Below the pieces are notes generated by a model. The model saw only the letters and a list, made by a program, of their open reading frames with translations. It was not told the origin of the DNA and made no database searches. The translations under genes were made by a program, and so were the position numbers. Positions 30,045-39,758 of a stretch of 64,000 nt of DNA are shown here, one piece after another; the stretch's first letter is position 1; the number at the start of each line of letters is the position of its first letter. Origin of the DNA: Polytrichum commune (Eukaryota; Streptophyta; Polytrichopsida; Polytrichales; Polytrichaceae); NCBI GenBank assembly GCA_950295325.1, contig OX485805.1:53470758-53534757 (forward strand). Reading direction: 5' to 3'.

Positions 30045-32199
30045 CTGGCATCCGAGGTGGCATGGTAAGCTCTCCTCTCTAAACCTTTGTTTGCTTCAAG
30101 TTCTTCCTTGTACTTTGCTGACTTGGTGTAAGTGGTTTGTTCCAGGTGAACTGGTTACTTTTTGTGGGATTCGCCCTTCTGGGCTTGAATCCCCACTTTT
30201 CTTGGGGTCCACTTGTTGGACCCCTCCAATCAAAACTAAATCGGAGTTTAATTTCCATTATCTTATACTGATCTCGTTGGTGTTGGTAAATGTGTGCAAA
30301 ATTCCAGAACTTCCAAGTCCCAATTTCTTTGTGTTTCTTTCTATAGCCTTGGCATGTGTATCTTGCAGCAATATTGCGAGTAGGGTCTTCCTCAGCTTTT
30401 TGATGGATCAAATCTTGAAAGAGAACTGCTGAAATTTTGATAATCCACACTTGAATCGAAATTTGTGAATCCAGGTGTATCCGGTCACAATGCTAATGTT
30501 AGCCAGTCCATCCGGTTACTGTTTTCATCCTTTTATCGTTTTGTATGAAATGGCTGTAAATATTTTACTCCAAAGATCAGGAATGGTTTTCTACAACTCT
30601 TTTAACTGGAGTTGTTTACTTTGTGAATTCAACAGGTGTATTTGTAATTGCCTGACGACTCTTTCATATATTGATGATTCGGTCCTATGTATACGTTTAC
30701 TGAATTTACGCACAATCCTTGCTCGCATATCATGGAATGGTGAACAGAGTTTTCCTTGGTACCCTGTTGGATGAATTTCTGATGGAAAATTCTGCCTTTA
30801 ACCTGAATTCTGAACCCGTAAGTTTTACCGCTCCGACTTGAATCCTTGTAGTAATCTTCACTGGTTAAGTGTCCAGCTTATCTTAATGTTTAAAGAATTT
30901 TAATAGGTCTGGACTCTGCTCCAAAATATTCGTCATTAAGAAATTAATATCAGGCCTAAAAGCACGTTCGAACGTCCAAAAGCCGCACCCTTTTTCTTTT
31001 TACAAAATTTTGTAATTTCTTATAGGTAACGAACAAAAACCAGCTGCCTTGTCGACTGAACCCCCCAAAAATTCATCCGCGGATTTGTCTTATCCTCCAT
31101 TGTTTAATTTGGATTTGTAATCAAACGATTCTTCACTTAACTTTGTTCCCATTCATCAAGGATTCCGTCAATCGATCCAGGTTCAAATCTTCATCCATAG
31201 CGGTCGTGCAAATAACTCCATCCTTAAATTCCATCACTATCCCATCTAAATTTCATCCTACCAGACTCCGTTTAATGTCATTCTCTTTGGAGACATCCAT
31301 CCCTCGAGTTCGCTCAACAACCATATTCAGGCTTCATCCAAAAATATTCATTCATCCATCGTTTCTAAGTTGCCCCTCCGTACTTTCCACTTTTCCCGAT
31401 GTTCATTTTCATGCATAAGGTTTGTAAAGGCTTGTGTGCAGCCTGACTTTCCCTCGAGCAATATTTCTTTAATATAGTGAATCCCCTTTCTCAAAGATCT
31501 CATACAGAATTGCTACGGGCCCACCTCAAGGGATTAATCATCCTCCCAATCAGATGTTCATTAGTAGCTCCCGGTTTTTTTTTTTTTTTTTTTTTTTTTT
31601 TTGAACTTAGTCTTTTCATCTTGCGTCCATTTATTCGGACGTGTATGTTTCCGAGTGACTTCATCCATATGCCTGGATCAAAATTCGAACATCATCCCTT
31701 GTGGTTCATGTGAAGAGGTGTGTTCGAGTCCTCATTTAGAGTATATGATTTCCTTCATTTGTTCGTTGTTTGTTGTTGTTTGCATAACATATTAAGGGTG
31801 ATTCCCATTACTTTTTATCATTAGAGGTGATAAAAAGGCTCCCACTGGTTACTAGTCCAGTGATGAGATCCCAGGTGAGTCTTGCCCAGGGATCTTCCTC
31901 CAAATTTTATTGGTATATTGGCTCCACCCCAGTGGGGTCCGAGCTAGGTATGGCAAAGTGGGCATGGATTGTATTCCTCATAGGTGTGGCGGCCTCCAAA
32001 TTTCCTCCTGATCTTGGTAGTAGTCCCCCTTGGGATAAGGGTGGTAGTTGGATGGTATGTAGGTTGGTTTCTTTTCCGTTCCCTTGGTCGTGCCTTATGA
32101 GGTTTAAGGCATCTTTCTTGTAATTGTATGGTATGTAGGTTGGCTTCTTTCTCTTTCATTTGGTTGTCAATTATGAGGTTTAAGGTATTTCTCTTTTGT
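30045..32199 (-). other. Element C spacer upstream of the accessory ORF
   Basis: About 2.1 kb without a convincing gene. It holds a run of 28 T at 31575-31602 (28 A on the element's own strand), poorly conserved open stretches such as 30079-30450, and the beginning of a duplicated SINE-like segment at about 31700-31880. It corresponds to the shorter spacer 5951-6930 in element A. Confidence 0.5.
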
Positions 32200-32600
32200 T
32201 GTATCGGTTGAGCAAAATACCCTTCCATTAAGACTTGGTGTATTTCTAGGTCTTCTATCTCTGAAGTTTCTTGGTCTTGGTGAGGTGGGGACTCGGTGTG
32301 CAAGATGGTCTCCTCACTTGGTTGAGAAAGTGTAGTAATTAGGAAGTCGGTGGTGTTATTCTTTGAAGAGTTCCGCATCTTAATTACAACTTGTGGTTCG
32401 AGTTAGTCGTATCCTTGCACTTTCGAGTCCCGGGTGGTCTTGACTTCCTTCCTTGATTTGACACTTTGTTGTTGTTGTCGCATAAACATGTTATGGTCTA
32501 TTCCCATTACTTTCTACCGTGTTTTGGTGGTAAAAAGGCTCTCACTGGTTACTAACCCAGTGTGTCACCCTAGGCGAGCTTTTTGCCTAGGGGGGGGTGT
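31700..32600 (+). repeat. Two diverged copies of a SINE-like segment
   Basis: Copies at about 31715-31880 and 32415-32570 share ttcgagtcc (the B-box core of tRNA-derived promoters), ttgttgttgtt about 45-50 bp later, and attcccattacttt...ggtaaaaaggctc.cactggttacta.  The second copy is followed by an 8-bp hairpin, CCCTAGGC/GCCTAGGG (32571-32596). No clear A box or TSD was found. Confidence 0.35.
31944..32378 (-). pseudogene. Element C open stretch repeating the integrase-tail motif
   Basis: 144 codons including DLEIHQVLMEGYFAQP, a second version of DLEIHRIMLEGYYAQP at the end of the integrase frame (39867-39915). In the native element the two lie a few hundred base pairs apart, because B2 is inserted between them. 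Element A has one version (LECYSAQP). The frame may be an out-of-use duplicate of the pol C-terminus. Confidence 0.5.
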
Positions 32601-32706
32601 GTGATTTTCTTATTCGAGGGGATGCATCTCCCTACCCTCTTTCACATGGGTAGGGTCTTCATAGGCATGGTTCACATCCCTTTGTACTTCTCCATCCAAG
32701 GTGGCC

Positions 32707-32711
32707 TTAGG
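32707..32711. repeat. B2 target-site duplication, left copy (TTAGG)
   Basis: TTAGG, repeated at 39759-39763. Confidence 0.96.
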
Positions 32712-33686
32712 TGTCGCAACCCTTGCTAGCCCCCCCTTGACCATCTTGCCAATTTTCAATTCTAGCAAAGGTTACGAGTGGCTAACCCTTCGCATACCGC
32801 CATGCTAATGGTTAGCTCCTCTAACCCCGGACCAATAGTTCATAGGAAGGAACCAACCCTCCTACTTTGCTTTCGGGACTCACCCCTTAATCGGTAACCC
32901 ATTTCCCCAATGTGGACTTCCATCCATGGAAGTCCAATCCTATGTTGATCATCGCGTTGCCGGAGCAACACTACAACAACCCGAACCATACTAGGCAACT
33001 ATGGCCTCACAATAGGCCAAAGCCCATGGAGGCCTTGCCGTTCGGCCTCGGGTGGGTGAGGCCACACCACCTCACCCATATAAGCCTCTAGGACTTCACG
33101 CGGGGCCCCTACCCCACCGTCAACCAACCTCTTGTCTCTCTACCAAGAGTTGGGGCCAAGTGGACATTTTCCTTTAGCTGCTGGGCATAGGACCCCCCAG
33201 CAGCTTCAGACCATCATAACTTCCTTGTATGATGTCTGATCATAACAACCAAACACTCCATCCTCATCTACGCTTCACGTAGATGCCGATGGACTCCTCA
33301 CTTTCCCCATTCGGGCAAGTGGTGAGGAAGTTATGCCTGTTTGAACCCTGGCAGTCCCGGGAATCACTCCCAGGCACTGCTGTACCAGGGCGCTGTCCCG
33401 GGACAGCGCCCCACTCAAATGGCCATAACTCCTAGCTCACACCTCCGATTGAGGTGTTCTTGAGCATTCTAGAATCACCACGCCATGAGCTACGCATAAC
33501 TCATGGCCTTACCCTTGTGCCTCCTAATCTTCGTGGGTGGGAGGCGTTCCCAACGCCCGGGGCCCTCACCCACACTAGGATCACTTGGGCCCTCTCACCA
33601 ACGGCGCCACAAGTCCCGGGTGTCACTCCGGGGTCCCCCTTGTGCCCATGGTGTTTCGGGCACTCCTCATGGAGAGGTGCGCGACA
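32712..33686 (-). repeat. B2 3' LTR
   Basis: 975 bp; on the minus strand it starts TGTCGCGCACC and ends GGGTTGCGACA. It includes a perfect 24-bp palindrome at 33388-33411 and several other inverted repeats. Confidence 0.96.
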
Positions 33687-33702
33687 CTCACCCCCACCAA
33701 AC
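33687..33702 (-). other. B2 polypurine tract
   Basis: GTTTGGTGGGGGTGAG on the minus strand, touching the 3' LTR. Confidence 0.82.
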
Positions 33703-34536
33703 GGAGTCGATGCCCTCATCGACTATACTCATAGTCGGCACACCAATTCTCAAGTTGCCATCCTCTATGGTGCGGCATTGTGTTTACCTTAGGGCGCGAC
33801 CCCCACAATGCATCTTCAAATTTGGCATAGTCCCAAAGGTGTCGTTCCTAGGTGGTCCGTTAGCGACCTTGGATCTCTCATCCAAGGACCTAACCTATAT
33901 TTGACCCACCTACTTTGGGACTCACTTGGGTTGCCCCTACTTTGGGGCCTCCCCCGTTAGGCTCTACTAGCCTAACGTGACACATCTAGGCGAGACCTCA
34001 ACGCTTCCACTAAGTTGTCTCTGTTGCAACTCCGAGATGGCTTTCCATTGTTAAGCCACGCCTCGATTGCACGGGGGTGATGCCAAGTCCCGCCCGACTC
34101 GGTTCCCACTTTGCTCTTTTGAGACATGGGTTCATGACTCCCATGCGCCAACTCTCGTTAGCTCGCGGGTAGCACTTTTATGAGCACGCGCCATCACCTT
34201 GTCCCCGCCCGGACAAGCCCACGGCTAAGAAATTTCTTGGTTTTATCCAAGGCCCCTCCAAGCCATGGCCCCCAATTACTCGGCTTACCCAACTTAGTTT
34301 GGCATATCTATTCCCCCTCTTCCATTAACCAAGCACAAGTACAAGACTAGGACCTCATCTCATACTTTTCTCTTTGCACCACTAAAGTTTGGACTTTATT
34401 CCCTCAAGCCAAAGAACAAGTTCATGTTGTGGAGTAATTAACCTCGAGGCTAAGTGTGCTACTAGTGTCTCTCCCCCACTAAAGGAGATTGATGTCCTCA
34501 TCAATGCCTACGCTTCATTTTATTGGAATCCTTAGC
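33703..34536 (-). other. B2 sequence between chromodomain and polypurine tract
   Basis: Noncoding on inspection. It contains short direct copies of theme words (ttggg, cctaacg) but no gene or repeat I can name. Confidence 0.5.
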
Positions 34537-34660
34537 CTTAGTTTCTTCAAAGTGCTTCACCAATTCATTGGTGTTGACCATGTCTCTTGCCGCCACCCAA
34601 GCGGTTTCTTTCTCATGGTATCCTCACCATTTCACCAAGTACTCCTTTGTACATTTTCTT
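34537..34660 (-). pseudogene. pol: B2 chromodomain remnant
   Basis: The minus strand reads KEYLVKW, a stop, then GYHEKETAWVAARDMVNTNE and LVKHFEE. That is the chromodomain pattern (YLVKWxGY...TW) at the integrase C-terminus of chromoviruses, which reads histone marks to guide insertion. It places family B in the chromoviruses. Confidence 0.75.
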
Positions 34661-34930
34661 TCATTTTCACTTGGGCTTCCTACACTTGAGGATGCCCTCC
34701 TACCTCATGTTCCAAATGACCTCCACAAGGTCGGGATGTGGCCTAATCACTTGCTTGTGATCGGCCACAAGGTGTCGTCCTTATATGATTTTCGTAATGA
34801 GACATGAAATGTCGGATGCACTTTGATCTCCGGAGGTAATTCCAACTTATACATGTCCTTGAACATTTATTCCACAATGGAAAACGAAGCTCCAATTTTG
34901 GACATGAACTTTTGGAGCGAGGCCTTCCGG

Positions 34931-35686
34931 CTAAGTGAAGTTGTTCACATTCAACAACACCTTTTGGCCCACCTCATTCTCCACTTCGCGTCTTCCGGCA
35001 TTTACTAGCACTCCGTAGCACCTTCGGGCTTTCTCCACCAACAACTTGGTCATCTCCAAGATTTGTTTACCATCCTTGGCCAAGTCCTCACCATCTTGGT
35101 TGAACTCTAGTGTTGAATGTGCCCCCTCGAGAGCTAGGTTAATAGGTTGGAGCGCATCCACTCCATAAGCCACCACGAAAGACCACCCCTTGGTAGCCAA
35201 GTGCGTGGCTACATTGCAATTACACTCCGCTCAACCCACATAGTCCGCCCAATCTCCTTGGTCCGCCCCCACTAAGTTCCTCAAGTATTGCTTCAAGACT
35301 CCATTCGCACGCTCCGTTCTCCCATCCATTTGGGAATGCAAGGCCGTGCTAAACCTTAGTTTCATTCCGACCTCCTTAGAGAAATGCATTGAAAATGCAC
35401 TTGTGAACTTTGAATCTTTATCCCACACAATCACTCTTGGCAACCCGTGGTGCCTCAACCATCCTTTGAGAAAAGGCTATGCGGTCTCCAACGCGGTGGC
35501 GGTTCCCACAATCGGCACCATGTGTGCCAACTTGGCAAACCACTCTACCATCAACAAGATGGCATCATACGCATGTGACTCCGGCAAACTTGTGATCAAG
35601 TCCATGCACATACTATGCCATGGCGCCCACGGGATAGGCAACGGTTGCAAGAAACCGCCTTGCTTTTGATAAGAGGCTCGGTTCAC
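34931..35686 (-). pseudogene. pol: B2 integrase core and C-terminal remnant
   Basis: Three frame fragments in order. 35477-35686 has PLPIPWAPWHSMCMDLITSL, with the first catalytic Asp. 35231-35458 has RVIVWDKDSKFTSAF and QMDGRTERANGVL, with the second Asp region and the Glu. 34931-35200 has FVVAYGVDALQPINLALEG and AGRREVENEVGQKVLLNV. Frameshifts separate them. The order and motifs are those of a chromovirus integrase; the protein cannot be made from this copy. Confidence 0.85.
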
Positions 35687-36310
35687 TTTGCACTTTGATT
35701 CAAGCCTTCACAAAGTGGGCTATATCTTCCTTTATGCACCGCCAATGGTACCTCCATGATACCATTCTATGGCGATTTTTTCTTTCTCCTCTAAGGCCGG
35801 CAATAGGACTATCAAATTCCTCCTTCAAAACCGATAGCCTCTACTTGCCTTGTGGCACATACACCCAACTTTGCTTGCACTTGAACAATCCGTCCACCAA
35901 CTTAACCTCTTTGAGCACCTTGCTCTTGCGAAGCTCACCTAAAAGCTTTTGTGCTTTGGGGTAGTTAATTTACCCCTCCTGTATCTTGCATCACAAGTTT
36001 CCTTCGCCGGCACACATTAGCCACAAGGTTTGGATGGTTCTCATTGCTTGGAATTTTTCCAGTCTACTTAGCGCATCCGGCACCACATTTCCACGGTCCG
36101 GTTTGTGGATCAAATCCACCTTCATAAGCGCCAAACTATCATGTCACCGCAATGACTTGGCGCTCACTTGCGCTTCAATGTCAAAATTCTTTTAGGACAC
36201 ATTGTCCATGTAGACCTTTGCTTTGTGCAACCCCAAATAGTGTCGCCACATCTTCAAGCAATGCACTACGGCAAAGAAATTCTTTGTCATGAGTTGGTTG
36301 TCTTCTTTGA
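35687..36310 (-). pseudogene. pol: B2 integrase zinc domain and RNase H tail
   Basis: The reverse counterpart of 21301-21930 in B1. No open frame of useful length remains on the minus strand, but the DNA matches B1 closely, including the stretch encoding the HHCC region at 35690-35830. Confidence 0.65.
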
Positions 36311-36970
36311 CAACCATCGAGCTTCATGCTCCCATATGCAATGGCCATCCATCTTACACATAATCCACCATTGGCAAAATCATTCACCCCCATATGCACC
36401 TCAAAAGGTTTGTCAAGCTCGGTAAACTTGAGCACGGGCGGTGAAGAGAACTTGGTCTTAAGCTCCCCAAAGACTCGTGACAAACATCATCCCACTCTTG
36501 GGATAGCCATTTCTTGCACAAGTTGAACCATCGAGCTTCATGCTCTCGTATGCAATGGCCATCCATCTTGCATCAACATCCGCCAATGGTAAAGTCCTCG
36601 CCCCCCGTATGCACCTCAAAAGGTTTTTCAAGCTCCGCGAACTTGAACACGGGTGGTAAAGAGGAACTTGGTCTTAAGCTCCTCAAAGACTTGGTGGCAA
36701 GGCTCATCCTACTCTTGGGATAGCCATTTCTTGCACAAGTTGGACAAGCTTCTACAACCATGGAGCTTAATGCTCCCATAAGCAATGGTCCTCCATCTTG
36801 GATCAACATCCGCCAATGGTAAAGTCCTTTGCCTTCATGTGCACCTCAACATGCTCATGAAAACCCGAAACTTAACCACATCTTGTGAAGAGAACTTTTT
36901 CTTGAGCTTCCCAAAGGCTTGGTGACAAGGCTCATCCCACTCTTGGGATAGCCATTTTTCCCAACATGTT
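36311..36970 (-). repeat. About 229-bp tandem repeats of the RNase H start in B2 (3 units)
   Basis: Unit boundaries, marked by gggatagccattt, fall near 36500, 36715 and 36945 (spacings about 211 and 230 bp). Frames 36181-36483, 36384-36566 and 36573-36809 each encode part of the same segment (FSSPPVLKF, DKPFEVHMG or EKPFEVHTG, IAYGSMKLDG). Three units against four in B1 shows that copy number varies. Confidence 0.88.
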
Positions 36971-37117
36971 GACTAAGGTTCTAGCAACCTTAGAAAAACC
37001 ATGAATGAAGTGGTGGTAGTAGTTGGTTAGGCCAACAAATGACCTAAGCCTTTTTCTTGAGTCAAGGGCCAATTCTCTTCTTGGATTGCCTTGACATTCT
37101 TCATGTTCGTCCACCAA
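36932..37117 (-). pseudogene. pol: B2 RT connection segment; RT palm missing
   Basis: Reads VDEHEECQGNP, then LRSFVGLTNYYHHFIHGFSK. The protease linker (RYKDVFTN...LPPRSE, near 37200) lies only about 90 bp upstream, so RT fingers and palm are deleted exactly as in B1. Confidence 0.78.
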
Positions 37118-37273
37118 CTTCCTTTGTCACCACATACCTCAAGAACTCAATCTCTCGTTGAGCAAAGTTATTTTTCACTCCTTGGCGGTAACTTTTTGAG
37201 CAACACATTGGTGAATACATCCTTGTATCTCACCAACATCCCACCAATGTGATTTGGAGGAGGTCCATCTTTC

Positions 37274-37663
37274 CTAGCCTCTCCATACATTCCTTGAAGT
37301 TGCTCCAATGGAACCACGACCATTATGTTTTCTATTTTTCAGTTGGTCCATTAAGACCAAATTCAACTTGGGTCCTCCTACCATAGGAGTCCTTGTCAAT
37401 TTGAACATCAACTCATTGCCATTATGACACATCATAATGGACCGCAAGCAAACCGGCTTGCACCTCACATCTTTCATGTGAGTTTCAAAGAAGGCGGCCT
37501 TCACAATGACATGCATTTCATCTATTTCACTTGGTGTGAAATTTTGACAAAAATCCAATGTCCCACATTGAAAGGTTACATGCATCGCGGCCTCCTTTGT
37601 CTCATGCGGTTTGCCCTTTCCAAACCGCACCTTGGTGGGCTTGCCCGCTTTATCAATCGGCAA
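37274..37663 (-). pseudogene. pol: B2 protease region remnant
   Basis: 129 open codons, homologous to 19703-20203 of B1: GKPTKVRFGKGKPHETKEAA, then DEMHVIVKAAFFETHMKDV and GGPKLNLVLMDQL. It shifts frame near the end relative to B1. Confidence 0.65.
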
Positions 37664-37859
37664 GCCCCAACTCCCTTGTGAGTTTTGGGCTCAAGAAGGA
37701 ATGGCTTGCCTCTTTGTCAACCCATGAGACAATTCTCCCATTCATTTGAGCCTCAAGGTACAAAAGACTTGGCCTTGGCTAAAGGCTACTAGCCTAGGCC
37801 ACAATGCCATCGTCTTACATTCGGTCCTCGGCAACTTGGCTTGGCTTGGTCCGCAAAGC

Positions 37860-38140
37860 CAACTTTAAACATTTCGTCCGCGGGACAAATTGGTTTGGTG
37901 CCACAAAACCAATTTCTAATAGTTTGTCCGCAAAACAAACATGTTTTGCCTTGGTAGCACAAAGCCACCTTCCCACACTCCGTCCGCGGCACGAACATGA
38001 ATTGCCTTGGTAGGACAAACCCACCTCCCAACATTCCGTCCGCGGCACAAGTATGATTTGCTTTTGAAGCATAAAGCCACCTTTCAACATTCCGTCCGCG
38101 GCTCCAACATGTTTTGCCTAAGTAAAATGGACCAAACAAT
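37860..38140 (-). repeat. 54-58 bp tandem repeats in the 5' coding region of B2
   Basis: About five units, each marked by cgtccgcg or a variant (near 37868, 37922, 37979, 38035, 38093). A 57-bp period would keep frame (19 codons). B1 has about three units. Confidence 0.7.
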
Positions 38141-38521
38141 TTGCACTCATTTCTTTGGGACCTACCTTGGCTAAAGCCACTTGTGGTGATGCGCAGCCGA
38201 ATTTCTCTTTGGGACCATCGGCTTCAATGCTCTTGCAAATTTGATGGTCCCCACCATGTCCTCAAGAAGCGTTGGGGACTTAAACAAGGCATCCACCACC
38301 CGCTTTTAAAACCCCACCTAAAAGGATGCATTTCTTAGAAAGCTCGTCCGTTTTAGGTGTATCCTTCATTTGTGCGTTTGAATAGCGCACATAGGCCTTA
38401 AGAAGCCCCGGGTGCCTCATTAGCACCAAATTCATTCCAACATCAATACCTTCCAAGCATTTCGAATTGGAATTTCAATCCAACATTAATGCCCTCCAAG
38501 GTTTTGGGTGCTTTCGGTATT

Positions 38522-38743
38522 CTAGGCCCCAAATGTTTTTTGAGGTTTGCGGGAGCCCTTTTCAAAGCACTCCTCCATTTTCCTTACCAAATCCACCCTC
38601 ATGCCCACCATTGTCATTAGAACCAATGGTATGGTCAAATTCCACTTGCACATGATCCTTGTTCCAATTTGAGCCTCACAACCTTTTGGAAACCCCGGGC
38701 TCACCATCATAACCCGCATTTTTGATAGCCATGTTTCCCTCAA
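38522..38743 (-). pseudogene. B2 5' open stretch near the primer site
   Basis: 73 codons sharing MCKWNLTIPLVLMTMVGMRV with B1 895-1104. No known domain is seen. No capsid domain is recognisable anywhere in the about 1 kb between primer site and protease, so gag appears lost or very diverged. Confidence 0.5.
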
Positions 38744-38760
38744 AGTGCGAGCTCAAAACT

Positions 38761-38781
38761 TGGAACCCTGCTCTGATACCA
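38761..38781 (-). other. B2 primer-binding site (initiator Met tRNA type)
   Basis: TGGTATCAGAGCAGGGTTCC on the minus strand, two bases from the LTR end. Confidence 0.88.
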
Positions 38782-38783
38782 AG

Positions 38784-39758
38784 TGTCGCAACCCTTGCTA
38801 GCCCCCCCTTGACCATCTTGCCAATTTTCAATTCTAGCAAAGGTTACGAGTGGCTAACCCTTCGCATACCGCCATGCTAATGGTTAGCTCCTCTAACCCC
38901 GGACCAATAGTTCATAGGAAGGAACCAACCCTCCTACTTTGCTTTCGGGACTCACCCCTTAATCGGTAACCCATTTCCCCAATGTGGACTTCCATCCATG
39001 GAAGTCCAATCCTATGTTGATCATCGCGTTGCCGGAGCAACACTACAACAACCCGAACCATACTAGGCAACTATGGCCTCACAATAGGCCAAAGCCCATG
39101 GAGGCCTTGCCGTTCGGCCTCGGGTGGGTGAGGCCACACCACCTCACCCATATAAGCCTCTAGGACTTCACGCGGGGCCCCTACCCCACCGTCAACCAAC
39201 CTCTTGTCTCTCTACCAAGAGTTGGGGCCAAGTGGACATTTTCCCTTAGCTGCTGGGCCTAGAACCCCCCAGCAGCTTCAGACCATCATAACTTCCTTGT
39301 ATGATGTCTGATCATAACAACCAAACACTCCATCCTCATCTACGCTTCACGTAGATGCCGATGGACTCCTCACTTTCCCCATTCGGGCAAGTGGTGAGGA
39401 AGTTATGCCTGTTTGAACCCTGGCAGTCCCGGGAATCACTCCCAGGCACTGCTGTACCAGGGCGCTGTCCCGGGACAGCGCCCCACTCAAATGGCCATAA
39501 CTCCTAGCTCACACCTCCGATTGAGGTGTTCTTGAGCATTCTAGAATCACCACGCCATGAGCTACGCATAACTCATGGCCTTACCCTTGTGCCTCCTAAT
39601 CTTCGTGGGTGGGAGGCGTTCCCAACGCCCGGGGCCCTCACCCACACTAGGATCACTTGGGCCCTCTCACCAACGGCGCCACAAGTCCCGGGTGTCACTC
39701 CGGGGTCCCCCTTGTGCCCATGGTGTTTCGGGCACTCCTCATGGAGAGGTGCGCGACA
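38784..39758 (-). repeat. B2 5' LTR
   Basis: 975 bp, nearly identical to 32712-33686 at an offset of 6,072. The few differences noticed lie in the cagcagct hairpin region (39244-39270). Followed by TSD TTAGG at 39759-39763. Confidence 0.96.

Larger units (their letters stand above)
32712..39758 (-). mobile_element. B2: chromovirus-derived element nested in C
   Basis: 7,047 bp, complete from LTR to LTR: 975-bp LTRs at 32712-33686 and 38784-39758, TSD TTAGG, initiator-Met primer site, polypurine tract. I see only about three differences between the LTRs, so insertion was recent. The internal region nevertheless has no intact gene, lacks the RT palm and contains tandem repeats, so enzymes must have come from elsewhere. 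Confidence 0.96.

Noticed and set aside
29653-30432. 259-codon plus-strand open frame (and its copy at 57147-57926)
   Set aside because: It is mostly antisense to the accessory ORF, which has homology in element A; this one has none.
31575-31602. Poly-T run as the tail of a retroposed gene or SINE
   Set aside because: No flanking TSD or recognisable 5' body was found; kept only as a marker of duplication identity.
33503-33904. Open frames inside family B LTRs (starting MALPLCL or MFLSILESPR), repeated in several copies
   Set aside because: They recur only because the LTR recurs, differ in length and end in unrelated flanks, and cover the hairpin-rich GC segment.
37860-38140. CRISPR-like array
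   Set aside because: Regular spacing but no constant repeat/unique spacer pattern, and the context is a plant retrotransposon.
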